DNA of 64,000 nucleotides from Fidelibacterota bacterium (GCA_947475295.1 CANJLF010000007.1:55358-119357), one strand, 5' to 3'; counted from the first letter of the stretch, positions 9,006-18,422 are shown. A program made the numbers and translations. The notes: generated from the sequence alone by a model not told the origin.

Positions 9006-10262
9006 TTGCAGCGCGTATCCGTAGCGCCGCGTCCCGATTGGGTCGCCAAGGGCGAAGCCCTGGGCTTTGACTGGCATTCCACGCCGACAAGCGATGATCC
9101 TGTCGGCACCTATTGGGATGAAAGCGCCTATTGGCGTTTGACCGCCGACGAAGTGGACACGCTGGAAGCTGCGACGAATGAACTGCACGAGATGTGCCTC
9201 GCCGCCGTAGGCGCGGCCATCACGCGCAAACTTCTGCCGCACTTCGGCTTCGACGCCCGCACGATTGCGCTAATCGAGGAGTCTTGGAGCCGCGAGGCGG
9301 AGGCCGAGCCCAGTCTCTATGGCCGGTTCGATTTTGCCTTTGACGGAAACGGCCTGCCCAAGATGCTCGAATACAATGCCGACACGCCGACGGGTTTATA
9401 CGAGGCCTCGGTCGTGCAGTGGACTTGGCTGGAGGAGCGCTTTCCCGACAGCGATCAGTTCAATTCCCTTCACGAGGGCTTGGTCGAGGCCTGGCGCAAA
9501 ATCCGCGAGGCCTTGCCGCGCGGCGAACACGAGGCGGCGGCGCTTCATCTCACCTGCCTTACGCCCCACGCCGAGGACGAAGGCACACTGCGCTATATGC
9601 TCGACACCGCGCTGGAAGCGGGCTGGACCGCCAAGACCATCGCCGCCGGCGACATCGGCTGGTCGACGCCGGCGGAGTCACCAAAGGACGACAGCGCCGG
9701 CGTGTTTGTGGATCTCCAGGACAGCGAGATCCGCACGTTGTTCAAGATCGTGCCCTGGGACTGGGTGCTGGCCGACGAATTCGGCACGCGTCTCGCCGCC
9801 GCCGTCATGGATAAGCGTATCACCGTCATCGAACCAGCCTGGAAGATGGTGCTTGCTAACAAGGCGATACTAGCGCTCTTGTGGGAGATGTATCCCGATC
9901 ACCCCAACCTGCTGCCGGCCTTCATGGACCGAACGTCCTTTGCCGCCGGAACCAAAGTGGTCGCCAAGCCCTTGCTGGGCCGCGAGGGCGCCAATATTTC
10001 CATCGCCATGCTGGGTGAGGGCGGTGCGCTTGAAGGCGGCGCCCCCATCGCCAGCATGGAGGGGGCCTACGGCGCCGAAGGCTACGTCTATCAGGCGCTG
10101 GCGCCCCTCGCGACGGCGACGGATGCGGCTGGCCGCACCCATCACGCCGTCATTGGCAGTTGGGTGATCGATGGCGCCGCCCGGGGCATCGGTATCCGCG
10201 AGGAAACCGGCCTTATCACCCACAACCGCAGCCGCTTCGTGCCGCACGTGTTTGAGGCTTAA
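9006..10262 (+). CDS. Glutathionylspermidine-synthase-fold protein (YgiC/YjfC-like)
   Basis: ATP-grasp protein of 418 residues related to the synthetase half of glutathionylspermidine synthase. It is expected to form an amide bond between a peptide and an amine; the true substrate is not established. The N-terminus (APRPDWVAKGEALGFDWHS) is typical of the YgiC family and supports the TTG start at 9006, 3 bases after the preceding stop. Visible motifs are MLEYNADTPTGLYEASVVQW, EPAWKMVLANKAILALLW, VAKPLLGREGANI and the C-terminal IGIREETGLITHNRSRFVPH. It ends the DUF350-DUF1190-YgiC unit. Confidence 0.9.
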   Translation: MQRVSVAPRPDWVAKGEALGFDWHSTPTSDDPVGTYWDESAYWRLTADEVDTLEAATNELHEMCLAAVGAAITRKLLPHFGFDARTIALIEESWSREAEAEPSLYGRFDFAFDGNGLPKMLEYNADTPTGLYEASVVQWTWLEERFPDSDQFNSLHEGLVEAWRKIREALPRGEHEAAALHLTCLTPHAEDEGTLRYMLDTALEAGWTAKTIAAGDIGWSTPAESPKDDSAGVFVDLQDSEIRTLFKIVPWDWVLADEFGTRLAAAVMDKRITVIEPAWKMVLANKAILALLWEMYPDHPNLLPAFMDRTSFAAGTKVVAKPLLGREGANISIAMLGEGGALEGGAPIASMEGAYGAEGYVYQALAPLATATDAAGRTHHAVIGSWVIDGAARGIGIREETGLITHNRSRFVPHVFEA

Positions 10263-10491
10263 AACGCCACTAAATCATTGATATTGCTGCAGACTATCTT
10301 ATTTCTCGAAAACCCCGAAAACCCACCCAACTTTAATTCGAGCTGGGAGTTCTATGTCTACGGCATCAGGCAGCCGGGCGGCAGCATTGCCCTCCAAAGC
10401 CCTCGGACACAGGGAACGGCGCCAATGAAGACCAGCAACATGCAGAAGGCCTATGACGGGAAGTAGGCGCGGGAAGTAGGCTTCGCATTCT

Positions 10492-11775
10492 CTAAGCCGC
10501 CAGGTCCTTCACCGTCGAGGTCTCGGGATCGCCGACTTCGTCGAAGAGTTCGCCTTCCCACTTGGCGATGATGGTGGTGGCGACCGCGTTGCCGACGACG
10601 TTGGTGGCGCTGCGGCCCATGTCGAGGAACTGGTCGATGCCGAGGATGAGCAATAGGCCAGCTTCCGGCAGCTTGAAGGTCGTAAGCGTGGCGGCGATCA
10701 CCACCAGCGACGCACGCGGCACGCCGGCCATGCCTTTACTGGTGATCATCAGCAAGAGCAGCATGCTGATCTGGTCGGCCACGGGCACGTCAATGTTATA
10801 GGCCTGGGCGATGAAGATTACCGCGAAGGTACAATAGAGCATAGAGCCGTCGAGATTGAAGGAATAACCAATCGGCAACACGAAGCTCGCGATGCGCTTG
10901 GAGACGCCGCAGCGTTCCAGTCCCTCGAGCGTCTTGGGATAGGCCGCTTCCGACGAGGCGGTCGAGAAGGCCAGCAGGATCGGTGCGCGCACGGCGGCAA
11001 AGATGCGCCGGATGCGCGGGCCGACGACAGCGAGTCCAGCAACGAACAAGAGGCCCCACAAGATCGCCATGGCGAGATAGAACTCACCCATGAACTTGCC
11101 GTAGGTGACGAGTATGCCGAGGCCTTGGGTCGTGACAACGGCGGCAATGGCGGCGAAGATCGCCACGGGCGCGGCCTTCATGACGTAGTTGGTGATGCGG
11201 AGCATGACGTTGGCGACGCTGTTGGCCAGCTCCGAGACGACTTTGCCGTGATGGCCTAAGTGGGTGCAGGCGACGCCGACAAACACCGAGAACACCACGA
11301 TCTGCAGAATCTCGTTTGTAGCCATAGCTTCGGCGATGGAACGCGGCACCAGATGGGCGACGAAGTCCCGGATGTTCAGGTTCGAGGCCTGCACCACGGC
11401 GGCGGCATGTTCCGCCGGGATCGGTAAATTGAGGCCGCGACCGGGACCTAACAGATTCACTATGAACAGGCCGAGCAGCAGTGAGATCATCGAAGCGCCG
11501 ACGAACCAGCCCAGGGTACGCGCGCCGACTCTTCCAAGCGAAGTGGCGCCGCCGCCGGAAGAATCGCCCATATGGGCGATGCCGACCACGAGCGTGGAAA
11601 ACACCAGGGGCGCAATGATCATCTTGATCAGGCGCAGGAAGATGTCGGTGATAACCGAGAAATAGCTGGCGACGACCACGGCGTCGGCCGGCTCCAGGCT
11701 GCTGTGGAGGCCGTAGCCCACCAGAATGCCCAAGACCATGCCGCCGATAATCAGATTGGTGAAACGCCCTGACAT
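10492..11775 (-). CDS. Dicarboxylate/amino acid:cation symporter (DAACS/GltP family)
   Basis: Inner-membrane secondary transporter of 427 residues, probably for C4-dicarboxylates or acidic amino acids with H+ or Na+. Conserved elements are the serine-rich re-entrant loop (AFSTASSEAAYPKTLE), GYSFNLDGSMLY in helix 7, MITSKGMAGVPRAS in the second hairpin loop and DQFLDMGRSATNVVGNAVAT in helix 8. The frame opens at 11838, but the ATG at 11775 begins the normal N-terminus and is preceded by a GGGGG ribosome site. The gene stands alone. The substrate cannot be told from sequence. Confidence 0.93.
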   Translation of the reverse strand: MSGRFTNLIIGGMVLGILVGYGLHSSLEPADAVVVASYFSVITDIFLRLIKMIIAPLVFSTLVVGIAHMGDSSGGGATSLGRVGARTLGWFVGASMISLLLGLFIVNLLGPGRGLNLPIPAEHAAAVVQASNLNIRDFVAHLVPRSIAEAMATNEILQIVVFSVFVGVACTHLGHHGKVVSELANSVANVMLRITNYVMKAAPVAIFAAIAAVVTTQGLGILVTYGKFMGEFYLAMAILWGLLFVAGLAVVGPRIRRIFAAVRAPILLAFSTASSEAAYPKTLEGLERCGVSKRIASFVLPIGYSFNLDGSMLYCTFAVIFIAQAYNIDVPVADQISMLLLLMITSKGMAGVPRASLVVIAATLTTFKLPEAGLLLILGIDQFLDMGRSATNVVGNAVATTIIAKWEGELFDEVGDPETSTVKDLAA

Positions 11776-12200
11776 CGTTATCCCCCGCCTAAAGACTCCG
11801 CACCCGCGACCATGGCATTTTGCGGCGCCGGGGCGCACCCCTTTTGGTATGGGCCCAAGGGTTATCCCCAGGGCTGCAACCCCCGCGTTGGGTCAGGCGT
11901 TACCAAACGTGAACAGTTTTGCAGTCCAGTCTTGCAGTCCGGGGGGCCCAGAGCTAGGCTTTCTTATGGTTGTACACCCTGGCGCGCAGGCAAATGCCCC
12001 CATTTGTGAAGGCGTTGTCAGGCCAGGGTTTTGGTGTATCATTGGCGGAATATTCATAAGAGATTACAACTTCTGGACGATAAGCCAGGGTTCCAGCTCT
12101 GGTGCCGGAGAGGCTTTTTGAGTCCGGCCTTTTGAGCTGGGCTTTATGACTCTTCGGAGACGTTCCGAGGCGACGTAGGCGACCTAACGGAGAGCTGCCC
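11776..12200. other. 425-bp intergenic region without a supported gene
   Basis: This separates the divergent symporter and DUF2336 genes and must hold both promoters. Short open frames are present but lack ribosome sites and protein-like composition. A GGAGAG ribosome site at 12189-12194 serves the GTG start at 12201. I see no hairpin or repeat of note. Confidence 0.6.
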
Positions 12201-13331
12201 GTGCCAGGACTATCGATGGACGACGTCAACCGGCTGACCCAGGACCCCTCGGCCTCAACGCGCGCGGGCACGGCGGCGAAACTCGCCCAGCAATTCAACG
12301 CTACCGCTTTTAGCCCCGCCGAGTTGAAACTGGCGGAAGAGATTTTCCGCGTCATGGTGCGCGATGCCGAAGTGCGCGTACGCGAGGCGCTGTCGGCAAA
12401 TCTGAAACACAACCCGCTGCTGCCGCACGACGTCGCTGTTGCATTGGCCAAGGACGTCGAGTCCGTGGCGCTGCCAGTCTTGAGCGTGTCCGAAGTGCTG
12501 ACCGCCGACGACCTGGTGCAGATCGTGAAAAGCCAGGGCTCGCCCGGGCGCCTTGATGCCATCGCGGGCAGGAAGCAGGTGGAGGCCGCCGTGTCGGCTG
12601 CGATTGTCGACATCGGGTCCGAGACCGTGGTCGCGAAGCTCTTGGGCAATCCCGGGGCCGACCTCGCCGAGCCGACGCTGCACAAAGTGGTCGATAAATT
12701 CGGCGACAGCGCCGCCATTCAGGATCCTTTAGTTCACCGCAACGTGCTGCCGGTGACCGTGGCCGAGCGTTTGCTCACCCATGTGGCCGAGCATTTGCGC
12801 GCGCACCTTCTGTCCAACCACAAGATTTCGCCCGATCTTGCACTCGATATCATTCTGCAAAGCCGCGAACGCGCGACGGTCGGCTTGGCCATGGGCGTCA
12901 GCGAAAGCGGCCTCGTGGCGCTGGTCAACCAGCTCAAGACCAACGAGCGCCTGACGGGTTCGCTGGTTTTGCGCACCATCTGCATGGGCAATTTGCGCTT
13001 CTTCGAACACGCCGTGGCGGCCTTGACGGGTGTCGCCATCGGCAATGCGCGCGTGTTGATCCATGATCCGGGCCGCCGCGGCCTGGAAACCGCCTGGACC
13101 AAGGCGGGCTTGCCGGCGTCTTATTTGCCGGCGGTGCAGGCGGCGCTTGATGTGGTGCTGCAGACCGAGCTGGACGGGCTCGATCTCGATCCGGAACGCT
13201 ATTCACGCCGCATCATCGAGCGCGTGCTGACCCAATATGAAAGCCTGGGCGTCGAGCTCGACGACGACGACCTGGAATACCTGCTGGCCAAGGTCAGCCA
13301 GCTGCCGTCGGCCGCGCGCGTCGTACATTAG
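12201..13331 (+). CDS. DUF2336 domain-containing protein
   Basis: Cytoplasmic all-helical protein of 376 residues, of the DUF2336 family found mainly in alphaproteobacteria. Its HEAT-like helices begin at MDDVNRLTQDPSASTRAGTA. The repeated pattern of about 35 residues (RDAEVRVREALSANLKHNP, LPHDVAVALAKDVESVALPVL) is typical. The GTG start is chosen because GGAGAG lies 6 bases upstream. Function is unknown. Some DUF2336 proteins have been linked to stress or motility regulation, which I cannot infer here. Confidence 0.85.
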   Translation: MPGLSMDDVNRLTQDPSASTRAGTAAKLAQQFNATAFSPAELKLAEEIFRVMVRDAEVRVREALSANLKHNPLLPHDVAVALAKDVESVALPVLSVSEVLTADDLVQIVKSQGSPGRLDAIAGRKQVEAAVSAAIVDIGSETVVAKLLGNPGADLAEPTLHKVVDKFGDSAAIQDPLVHRNVLPVTVAERLLTHVAEHLRAHLLSNHKISPDLALDIILQSRERATVGLAMGVSESGLVALVNQLKTNERLTGSLVLRTICMGNLRFFEHAVAALTGVAIGNARVLIHDPGRRGLETAWTKAGLPASYLPAVQAALDVVLQTELDGLDLDPERYSRRIIERVLTQYESLGVELDDDDLEYLLAKVSQLPSAARVVH

Positions 13332-13366
13332 AAACCGCGCCGCCGCTCACCGCTTATCCGCCGCCC

Positions 13367-13665
13367 CTATTTCGCGAGCAGCATGGTCTCGGGATGGGTG
13401 CTGTTCAGGGTGAGACAGCCCTTGTCCATCATCATCATCATAATGTCTTTGTCCTGCGACTTGCAGTCTTTGATCAGCGCCATGTCGGACGTGGTCAGTT
13501 TGGCTTTTTGCAGAAGTCGATGCAAGCGACACGGGCGTGCATTTCCTGTTGGGTCATGGCCAAACATTCGTTGAACACTTTGACGTCGGTGGACGTCATG
13601 GCGGTTTGCAGCCGACCAGCGTTCTGCGCGAAGGCACCGCTGCGCGCGACACCAGCGCTCAGCAT
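13367..13665 (-). pseudogene. Frameshifted small hypothetical ORF
   Basis: Read on the minus strand from ATG 13665, the frame gives a Cys-containing peptide (NECLAMTQQEMHARVACIDF, then CKK) and then hits a stop near 13498. Adding one A to the five-A run at 13505-13509 continues it as AKLTTSDMALIKDC to the stop at 13367. The continuous reading has good composition in both halves, so a one-base deletion (or sequencing error) is likely. It lies just downstream of the glyoxalase gene on the same strand. I do not recognise the family. Confidence 0.4.
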
Positions 13666-13692
13666 GGCCTCGAGATATTTAGGGCCTAAAAT

Positions 13693-14148
13693 TTACCACA
13701 CCCCGGTATTGGGCATGGAGGTCCAGGGCTCGGCCGGGGGCAGGGCCTCGCCCTTTTGCAGAAGCTCGATGGAGACGCTGTCGGGCGAGCGCACAAAGGC
13801 CATGCGGCCGTCGCGCGGCGGGCGGTTGATGACCACGCCTTTGTCCTTGAGCTTCGCGCACAGGGCATAGATGTCGTCGACCTCGTAGGCCAAATGGCCG
13901 AAGTTGCGACCGCCGGTATAAACCTCCGGGTCCCAATTATAGGTCAGCTCGACGCGCGGCGCTTCGCCGGTGCCGCCGGCGTGGACGCCTTGTCCGGCCA
14001 CGTCCTCGGACGCGGATAAAAACACCAGGGTGAAGCGGCCCTTTTCGTTGTCATAGCGGCGGGTTTCCGCCAGGCCGAGCGCGCCGCAATAGAAGTCCAG
14101 GGATTGCGCCAAGTCCGTGACGCGAACCATGGTATGCAGATATCTCAT
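13693..14148 (-). CDS. Lactoylglutathione lyase-like VOC protein (glyoxalase I)
   Basis: Predicted metal-dependent glyoxalase I that isomerises the methylglyoxal-glutathione hemithioacetal to S-lactoylglutathione in the cytoplasm. Its 151 residues contain two VOC beta-alpha-beta-beta-beta units. The four metal ligands of E. coli GloA can be matched: His5 in LHTMVRV, Glu in VELTYNWDP, His in NFGHLAYEV and Glu in VSIELLQ. The stop is directly followed by a frameshifted small ORF on the same strand. Confidence 0.87.
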   Translation of the reverse strand: MRYLHTMVRVTDLAQSLDFYCGALGLAETRRYDNEKGRFTLVFLSASEDVAGQGVHAGGTGEAPRVELTYNWDPEVYTGGRNFGHLAYEVDDIYALCAKLKDKGVVINRPPRDGRMAFVRSPDSVSIELLQKGEALPPAEPWTSMPNTGVW

Positions 14149-14228
14149 GTTGATCTTCCTTCTTATAGCTTTGCGTATATGGAAGACAGTACCTCCCCTG
14201 CTGGCAAGCTCTTTTGAAGACGATTTCC

Positions 14229-14570
14229 ATGACTTTTCTGCTGAAACGCGTTCTGGCGGCAGCCACCTTGAGCCTGGTTCTCAGCGCCTGTTCGGGCCTG
14301 AAGATCCTCGATCTGACGGTGCCCAGGGATGCGCGCGTGGTCCGCGATATCGCTGACGGCGACAATCCGCGCGAGATGCTGGATGTGTTCATTCCGAAGG
14401 ATGCCGCGCCCGCGGTAAAACGATCGGTGGTGCTGTTCTTCTACGGCGGCTCGTGGACGTCGGGCAGCCGCGGTGAATACCGCTTCGCCGGTGAGGCCTT
14501 GGCGAAGCTGGGCTTCATTGCCGTGGTGGCCGACTATCGCCTCTATCCCGAAGTCAAATTTCCGGTATGA
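14229..14570 (+). pseudogene. 3'-truncated alpha/beta-hydrolase lipoprotein
   Basis: N-terminal third of a secreted alpha/beta hydrolase of the carboxylesterase/BD-FAE type. It has a lipoprotein signal (VLSACSG) and a core strand with the oxyanion-hole motif equivalent FFYGGSWTSGSR (the usual form is HGGxW), then VVADYRLYPEVKFP. The reading stops at 14570 right where family members continue to the nucleophile elbow; no catalytic Ser, Asp or His region remains in any frame before the next gene. An upstream TTG at 14214 is possible, but ATG 14229 starts the signal peptide cleanly. This is a fragment and probably not functional. Confidence 0.7.
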
Positions 14571-14610
14571 AAACCCAAATCCGCATTGTGAGCCCCCGCT
14601 CCCCGATTCC

Positions 14611-15534
14611 TTACGTCCGGGGATTATAGGGCTTACGGGCGCTCCAGGCTTTGACGAATTCCTCCAACTCCAGGTCTGGGGCCTTCGGTAACACCACTTT
14701 TAGTGTGACATACTGGTCGCCGGCGGGCTCGCGCTTGGTGGCGGCGATGCCTTTACCCTTGAGGCGCAGGCGCGTGCCGCTGTTGGCGCCGCTGGGGATG
14801 GCAACCGCGACCGGGCCGTGGACGGTCTTGACCTCGGCTTTGCCGCCGTTGACGGCTTCGCCCAAGGAAATCGGCAGCTCGACGTGAATATCCCGGCCTT
14901 CGCGGCGGTAAAAGGGATCGGGCTTGATGCGGATTTCGACCATGGCATCGGCGCCCCGCTGGCTGCCCTGGCCTTTAAGGCGGATGGTCTGGCCGTCGCT
15001 GATGCCGGCGGGGATGCCCACATCCAGCGACTTGCCGTCGGGCATGGTGACGCGGCGCGTGGCGCCCGTGGCGGCGTCGGCGAATTCCACTTCCAGCTTG
15101 AAACGAGTGTCCTCGGGCGCCTGCTGAAAACCGCCGCTACCCATACCACCTGGCCCACCTGGGCCGCCGCCGCCCCGGAACATGCCGCCGAAGAGATCGG
15201 ACAGGTCCTCGAAGGCAAAGCCGCCCGCTTGTCCCCCTGGGCCTTGCCCCGGATGGCCGCCACCGGGATGGCCTCGGCCCCCCCGGGCGAAGGGGTTCTG
15301 GCGCACCTCGGCCCCGGACGCATCCAGCTCGCCGCGGTCGAACCGCGCGCGCTTGGCCGGATCGCCGACAATGTCGTTGGCTGCGTTCAATTCCTTGAAG
15401 CGGTCCTCGGCCTTTTTGTCCCCCGGAAACAGGTCTGGGTGGGACTTCTTCGCCAGCCGGCGGAAAGCCTTTTGAATTTCGCTGTCGGTTGCGTCGCGTT
15501 TGACGCCAAGAACGGTATAGGGGTCTTTTGCCAT
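14611..15534 (-). CDS. DnaJ-type co-chaperone (CbpA-like, no zinc finger)
   Basis: Type-II Hsp40 of 307 residues. The J-domain (about 1-68: DPYTVLGVKRDATDSEIQKA) has the HPD motif (KSHPDLF) that stimulates DnaK ATPase. A Gly-rich linker follows (about 90-150, with Gly/Phe content and GGMFRGGGG), then the two-part C-terminal substrate-binding domain (KSLDVGIPAGISDGQTIRLK, FYRREGRDIHVELPISLGEA). The Cys-rich zinc domain of DnaJ is absent. The frame opens at 15591, but ATG 15534 starts the canonical J-domain. It runs divergently from the cardiolipin synthase gene. Confidence 0.93.
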   Translation of the reverse strand: MAKDPYTVLGVKRDATDSEIQKAFRRLAKKSHPDLFPGDKKAEDRFKELNAANDIVGDPAKRARFDRGELDASGAEVRQNPFARGGRGHPGGGHPGQGPGGQAGGFAFEDLSDLFGGMFRGGGGPGGPGGMGSGGFQQAPEDTRFKLEVEFADAATGATRRVTMPDGKSLDVGIPAGISDGQTIRLKGQGSQRGADAMVEIRIKPDPFYRREGRDIHVELPISLGEAVNGGKAEVKTVHGPVAVAIPSGANSGTRLRLKGKGIAATKREPAGDQYVTLKVVLPKAPDLELEEFVKAWSARKPYNPRT

Positions 15535-15641
15535 CGTCGCTTTATACCAATCATCCTTCGGTCGCACACTTATTAGGTGCGGTCTCGACACCGGTTTGTA
15601 AAGCCGGGACTAGCCGTTCCCGCTACCTTTCGGTGCCGGTT

Positions 15642-15675
15642 CGCCATTATAGTGTCGCCGAACACTATTTTGGCG
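15642..15675. repeat. Imperfect 14-bp inverted repeat in a divergent promoter region
   Basis: Arms 15642-15655 and 15662-15675 pair at 12 of 14 positions around a 6-base loop. It sits between the DnaJ-like gene and cardiolipin synthase with no T tract, so it is more likely an operator-type site or relic than a terminator. No regulator can be assigned. Confidence 0.35.
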
Positions 15676-15713
15676 GTGCAACCGCTCAAGTCGGCATCGT
15701 GCTTTGGGGTAAA

Positions 15714-15833
15714 ATGGGTAAGCGGCGCAACTGGAAGCGGTGGACGCAGCCGGCTCTGGTCCTGGCGCCGGGGGTCCGCGAATTGCTCAAAGACAGCGAG
15801 ATCGCGGTGCGCGACGTGCTCGATGCGCCGTAA
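15714..15833 (+). CDS. Possible 39-residue basic small protein
   Basis: An ATG with GGGG 4 bases upstream opens a short frame (MGKRRNWKRW at the start, LKDSEIAVRDVLDAP at the end) ending 21 bp before the cardiolipin synthase gene. Composition and third-position GC look coding. There is no family match I recognise. It may be chance, or a leader ORF of the downstream gene. Confidence 0.25.
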   Translation: MGKRRNWKRWTQPALVLAPGVRELLKDSEIAVRDVLDAP

Positions 15834-15854
15834 GCGGCGATTGAAACCATCCCC

Positions 15855-17261
15855 ATGAGCATCATGCTGGTGCTCTTGCTGCTGCACTTGGCCGTGGCGC
15901 TGCCGGTCTGCGTGCATATCTTGCTCACTAAGCACGAGGCCGCCGTGCCCGCTTGGCTGGCCGTGGTGCTGGTGTCGCCGTTCCTGGGCGCGTTCATTTA
16001 CTGGATTCTCGGGATCAACCGCGTGGAGCGGCGCGCGCGGAAACTGCGCGGCGGCCGGCGGCCCAATTATGTCCCGCAGCTGAAGGACCCGGCGCTGCCC
16101 TTCGCCGACCTGCCGACGGCCCAGCAGCGCCAATTGTTTCACTACGACGCCGCCGTGCACGACGCGCCCTTCGTCGGCGGCAACCGCATCACGCCGCTGA
16201 TCGGCGCCGAACAGGCTTTCCCCGACATGCTCGCCGCCATCGCCGACGCCAAGGCCACGCTCGCACTGTCGGTCTACATCTTCCAGTGCGACGACATCGG
16301 CACGCAATTTGTCGAGGCCTTGACGGCCGCCCACAGCCGCGGCGTGGACATTCATGTGCTGGTGGACGAGATCGGCAGCGGCGATAAAGCCCGCGCCGCC
16401 GATAAACAATTGGCCACTGCGGGCATCGCCACGGCGCGCTTCATTCCCCAGAAGATCAGATTCCTGCCGGTGGTGAACTTGCGCAACCACCGCAAGATCA
16501 TGATCATCGACGGCCGGGTGGGCTTCATCGGCGGCATGAATATCGCCCGCAACTACAATGACTCCAAGGAAACCGTCCGCGATTTGCATTTCCGCGTCAC
16601 CGGCCCGGTGCTGGAACAGATGAACGCGGCCTTTGAGGCCGACTGGCGCTTTGCCACCGGCGAGGAGCTGCGTCTGCCCTTGGTTGAGTCCGATGCCGCC
16701 GCGGTAAACCAGCCGCAATACGCGCGCGTCGTGCCCGATGGTCCCGACGACACCTTCCAGCGCACGTTATGGATTTTGCTGGGGGCTTTGGCGCTCGCTC
16801 AGAAAAGCGTGCATATCCTCACGCCTTATTTCCTGCCCAACGACGCGCTGACCTATGCGTTGTCGGTCTGCGCCCTGCGCGGTGTGGACGTGCGCGTGAT
16901 CGTGCCCAAAAAGACAGATATTCGCATGGTCGACTGGGCCATGCGCGCCAAATTTCAGGACCTGATCGAACACGGCATCAAGGTGTATCTGGCGCCCGCA
17001 CCCTTCGACCACAGCAAGCTGATGATTGTCGACGATAACTGGGTGCTGGTGGGCTCCAGCAACTGGGACCAGCGCAGTTTGCGCCTCAACTTCGAAGCCA
17101 ATCTGGAATGCTACGACGCGAACCTGGCCGAGGTCATGGAGGCGCACTTCCAGCTCATGCAGCAGGACGCGAAGCTGGTGTCGCTGAAGTCCGTGCAGGG
17201 TGTGTCGCGCCGCATCCGCTTGCGCAACAACTTCGCCCGGCTGTTCACGCCTTACCTGTGA
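15855..17261 (+). CDS. cls: Cardiolipin synthase (phospholipase D family)
   Basis: Inner-membrane enzyme that joins two phosphatidylglycerols to cardiolipin plus glycerol. The 468 residues begin with two membrane helices (about 2-24 and 34-52: SPFLGAFIYWILGINRVERR). Two phospholipase-D HKD active-site motifs follow: NHRKIMIIDG with GGMN, and DHSKLMIVDDNWVLVGSSNWD. The C-terminal RNNFARLFTPYL is typical of bacterial Cls. Confidence 0.94.
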   Translation: MSIMLVLLLLHLAVALPVCVHILLTKHEAAVPAWLAVVLVSPFLGAFIYWILGINRVERRARKLRGGRRPNYVPQLKDPALPFADLPTAQQRQLFHYDAAVHDAPFVGGNRITPLIGAEQAFPDMLAAIADAKATLALSVYIFQCDDIGTQFVEALTAAHSRGVDIHVLVDEIGSGDKARAADKQLATAGIATARFIPQKIRFLPVVNLRNHRKIMIIDGRVGFIGGMNIARNYNDSKETVRDLHFRVTGPVLEQMNAAFEADWRFATGEELRLPLVESDAAAVNQPQYARVVPDGPDDTFQRTLWILLGALALAQKSVHILTPYFLPNDALTYALSVCALRGVDVRVIVPKKTDIRMVDWAMRAKFQDLIEHGIKVYLAPAPFDHSKLMIVDDNWVLVGSSNWDQRSLRLNFEANLECYDANLAEVMEAHFQLMQQDAKLVSLKSVQGVSRRIRLRNNFARLFTPYL

Positions 17262-17294
17262 TTGCTATAGTAATCAAAGCATAGATCGGCGAAA

Positions 17295-17363
17295 CCCCTC
17301 ACCCCAACCCTCTCCCCTGAGTAGGGGGAGAGGGTGCCGAGCGGAGCGAGGCGGTGAGGGGGA
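17295..17363. repeat. Imperfect palindromic GC-rich intergenic repeat
   Basis: The outer arms CCCCTCACC (17295-17303) and GGTGAGGGG (17353-17361) are complementary. Inner arms CCCTCTCCCC and GGGGGAGAGGG form a second stem around GAGTA. This pattern matches a widespread class of alphaproteobacterial intergenic palindromes that occur in many genome copies. I see one complete copy in the window. It may act as a terminator or mRNA stabiliser after cls. Confidence 0.7.
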
Positions 17364-17396
17364 GATACGAAGTCATGAGGATCGCGGCCTAGGTTC

Positions 17397-18422
17397 ATGA
17401 AAAACTTTGTCTTGCTCTGTGTTGTGCTGATCGTCTGCCTGGGCGTGGGTGAGGGCGCTTTGCGCGTGACCGGCTTCCAGCCGCGTGAGGTCCGCATCAA
17501 TCCGTTCTTCGTGCCAGGGACGGAAACGACGTGGTCGGTACCGGATGCGGAGCTGGGCTGGATCAATAAGGAGGGCACCTCCGTCGCCATCGAAGGCGAC
17601 CACGTGCCCATGACCTTCTGGAGCTTCGGCCGCCGCGCGACGCGGGCGCCCTCGGACGCGACGCTGCCCACGGAGCTGGCGGGGGATCATATTCCTGTGA
17701 TGATCGTCGGCGGCAGCAACTTGCAGTCCTACGGCGTGCGCGACGAGGAGTCCTTCCCTTATCTGCTGTCGCAGCGGTTCCCGGCGCTGTCGTTCGAGAA
17801 CTTCGGCACCGGCGGCTATTCCACGGTGCAGGCCTTGATGCTCATGGACCGGGCCTATCAGAAATTCTATACGGAGCAAAAGCCGCGCCTGATTCTGCTG
17901 GCCTTTGATGATGCGCACATCTTGCGCAATGTCGCCGACCAGTCGTGGGTGTTCGCGATCTCCGACCCCGAAGGGCGCTACGTCGCGCCGCCGCATTACC
18001 GCATGAAGAACGGCGCCTTCAACTTCCGCCCGTTTCGCACCATTGGATATTGGCCCTTAGAGCGCCGCTCGGCGCTGGTGACGGCGCTGCATAACGTGTG
18101 GCTGAAATCCATTGTCTACAACACCGCCGACGAAGCCTTAGCCGTGACGCGCAAAGTGGTCGAGCAAATGGCGGCCTATGCCAAAGAAAACGGTGTGCTG
18201 TTCGCTGCCGTGACGCTGGACGACCGCGGCCAGAGCGCCGCGAAAGTTTTTGAGGGCATGGATTTTCCGTATAAAGATTGCAGCGGGCTCGAGCGCACCA
18301 ACCCCGCCGAGTACATGCTGAAAGAAGGCAGCCACCCGAATCCGAAACTGCATGCGCATTTAGCGGAGTGCATTGGGGATTGGTTAGACAGCGAAATCTT
18401 GCCCAAGTTGCAGGCCCAGTGA
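17397..18422 (+). CDS. Membrane-anchored SGNH/GDSL-hydrolase-like protein
   Basis: Predicted 341-residue periplasmic protein with an N-terminal membrane anchor (about 2-20). A block-I-like motif VMIVGGSNLQSYGVRDEESF has GGSN in place of the usual GDSN. The block-V-like EGSHPNPKLHAHL near the C-terminus could provide the catalytic His. Such proteins often deacylate or modify cell-surface polysaccharide. The GGS variant keeps the Ser nucleophile but loses the Asp, so activity is uncertain. The gene has no clear operon partner. Confidence 0.6.
   Translation: MKNFVLLCVVLIVCLGVGEGALRVTGFQPREVRINPFFVPGTETTWSVPDAELGWINKEGTSVAIEGDHVPMTFWSFGRRATRAPSDATLPTELAGDHIPVMIVGGSNLQSYGVRDEESFPYLLSQRFPALSFENFGTGGYSTVQALMLMDRAYQKFYTEQKPRLILLAFDDAHILRNVADQSWVFAISDPEGRYVAPPHYRMKNGAFNFRPFRTIGYWPLERRSALVTALHNVWLKSIVYNTADEALAVTRKVVEQMAAYAKENGVLFAAVTLDDRGQSAAKVFEGMDFPYKDCSGLERTNPAEYMLKEGSHPNPKLHAHLAECIGDWLDSEILPKLQAQ

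Noticed and set aside
10278..10466. 62-codon frame between the YgiC-like gene and the symporter
   Set aside because: TTG-type start without ribosome site, mixed composition, no recognisable family.
15573..16718. Long antisense open frame (381 codons) over cardiolipin synthase
   Set aside because: The plus-strand frame has both HKD motifs and membrane helices; the antisense reading has no domain-like features.
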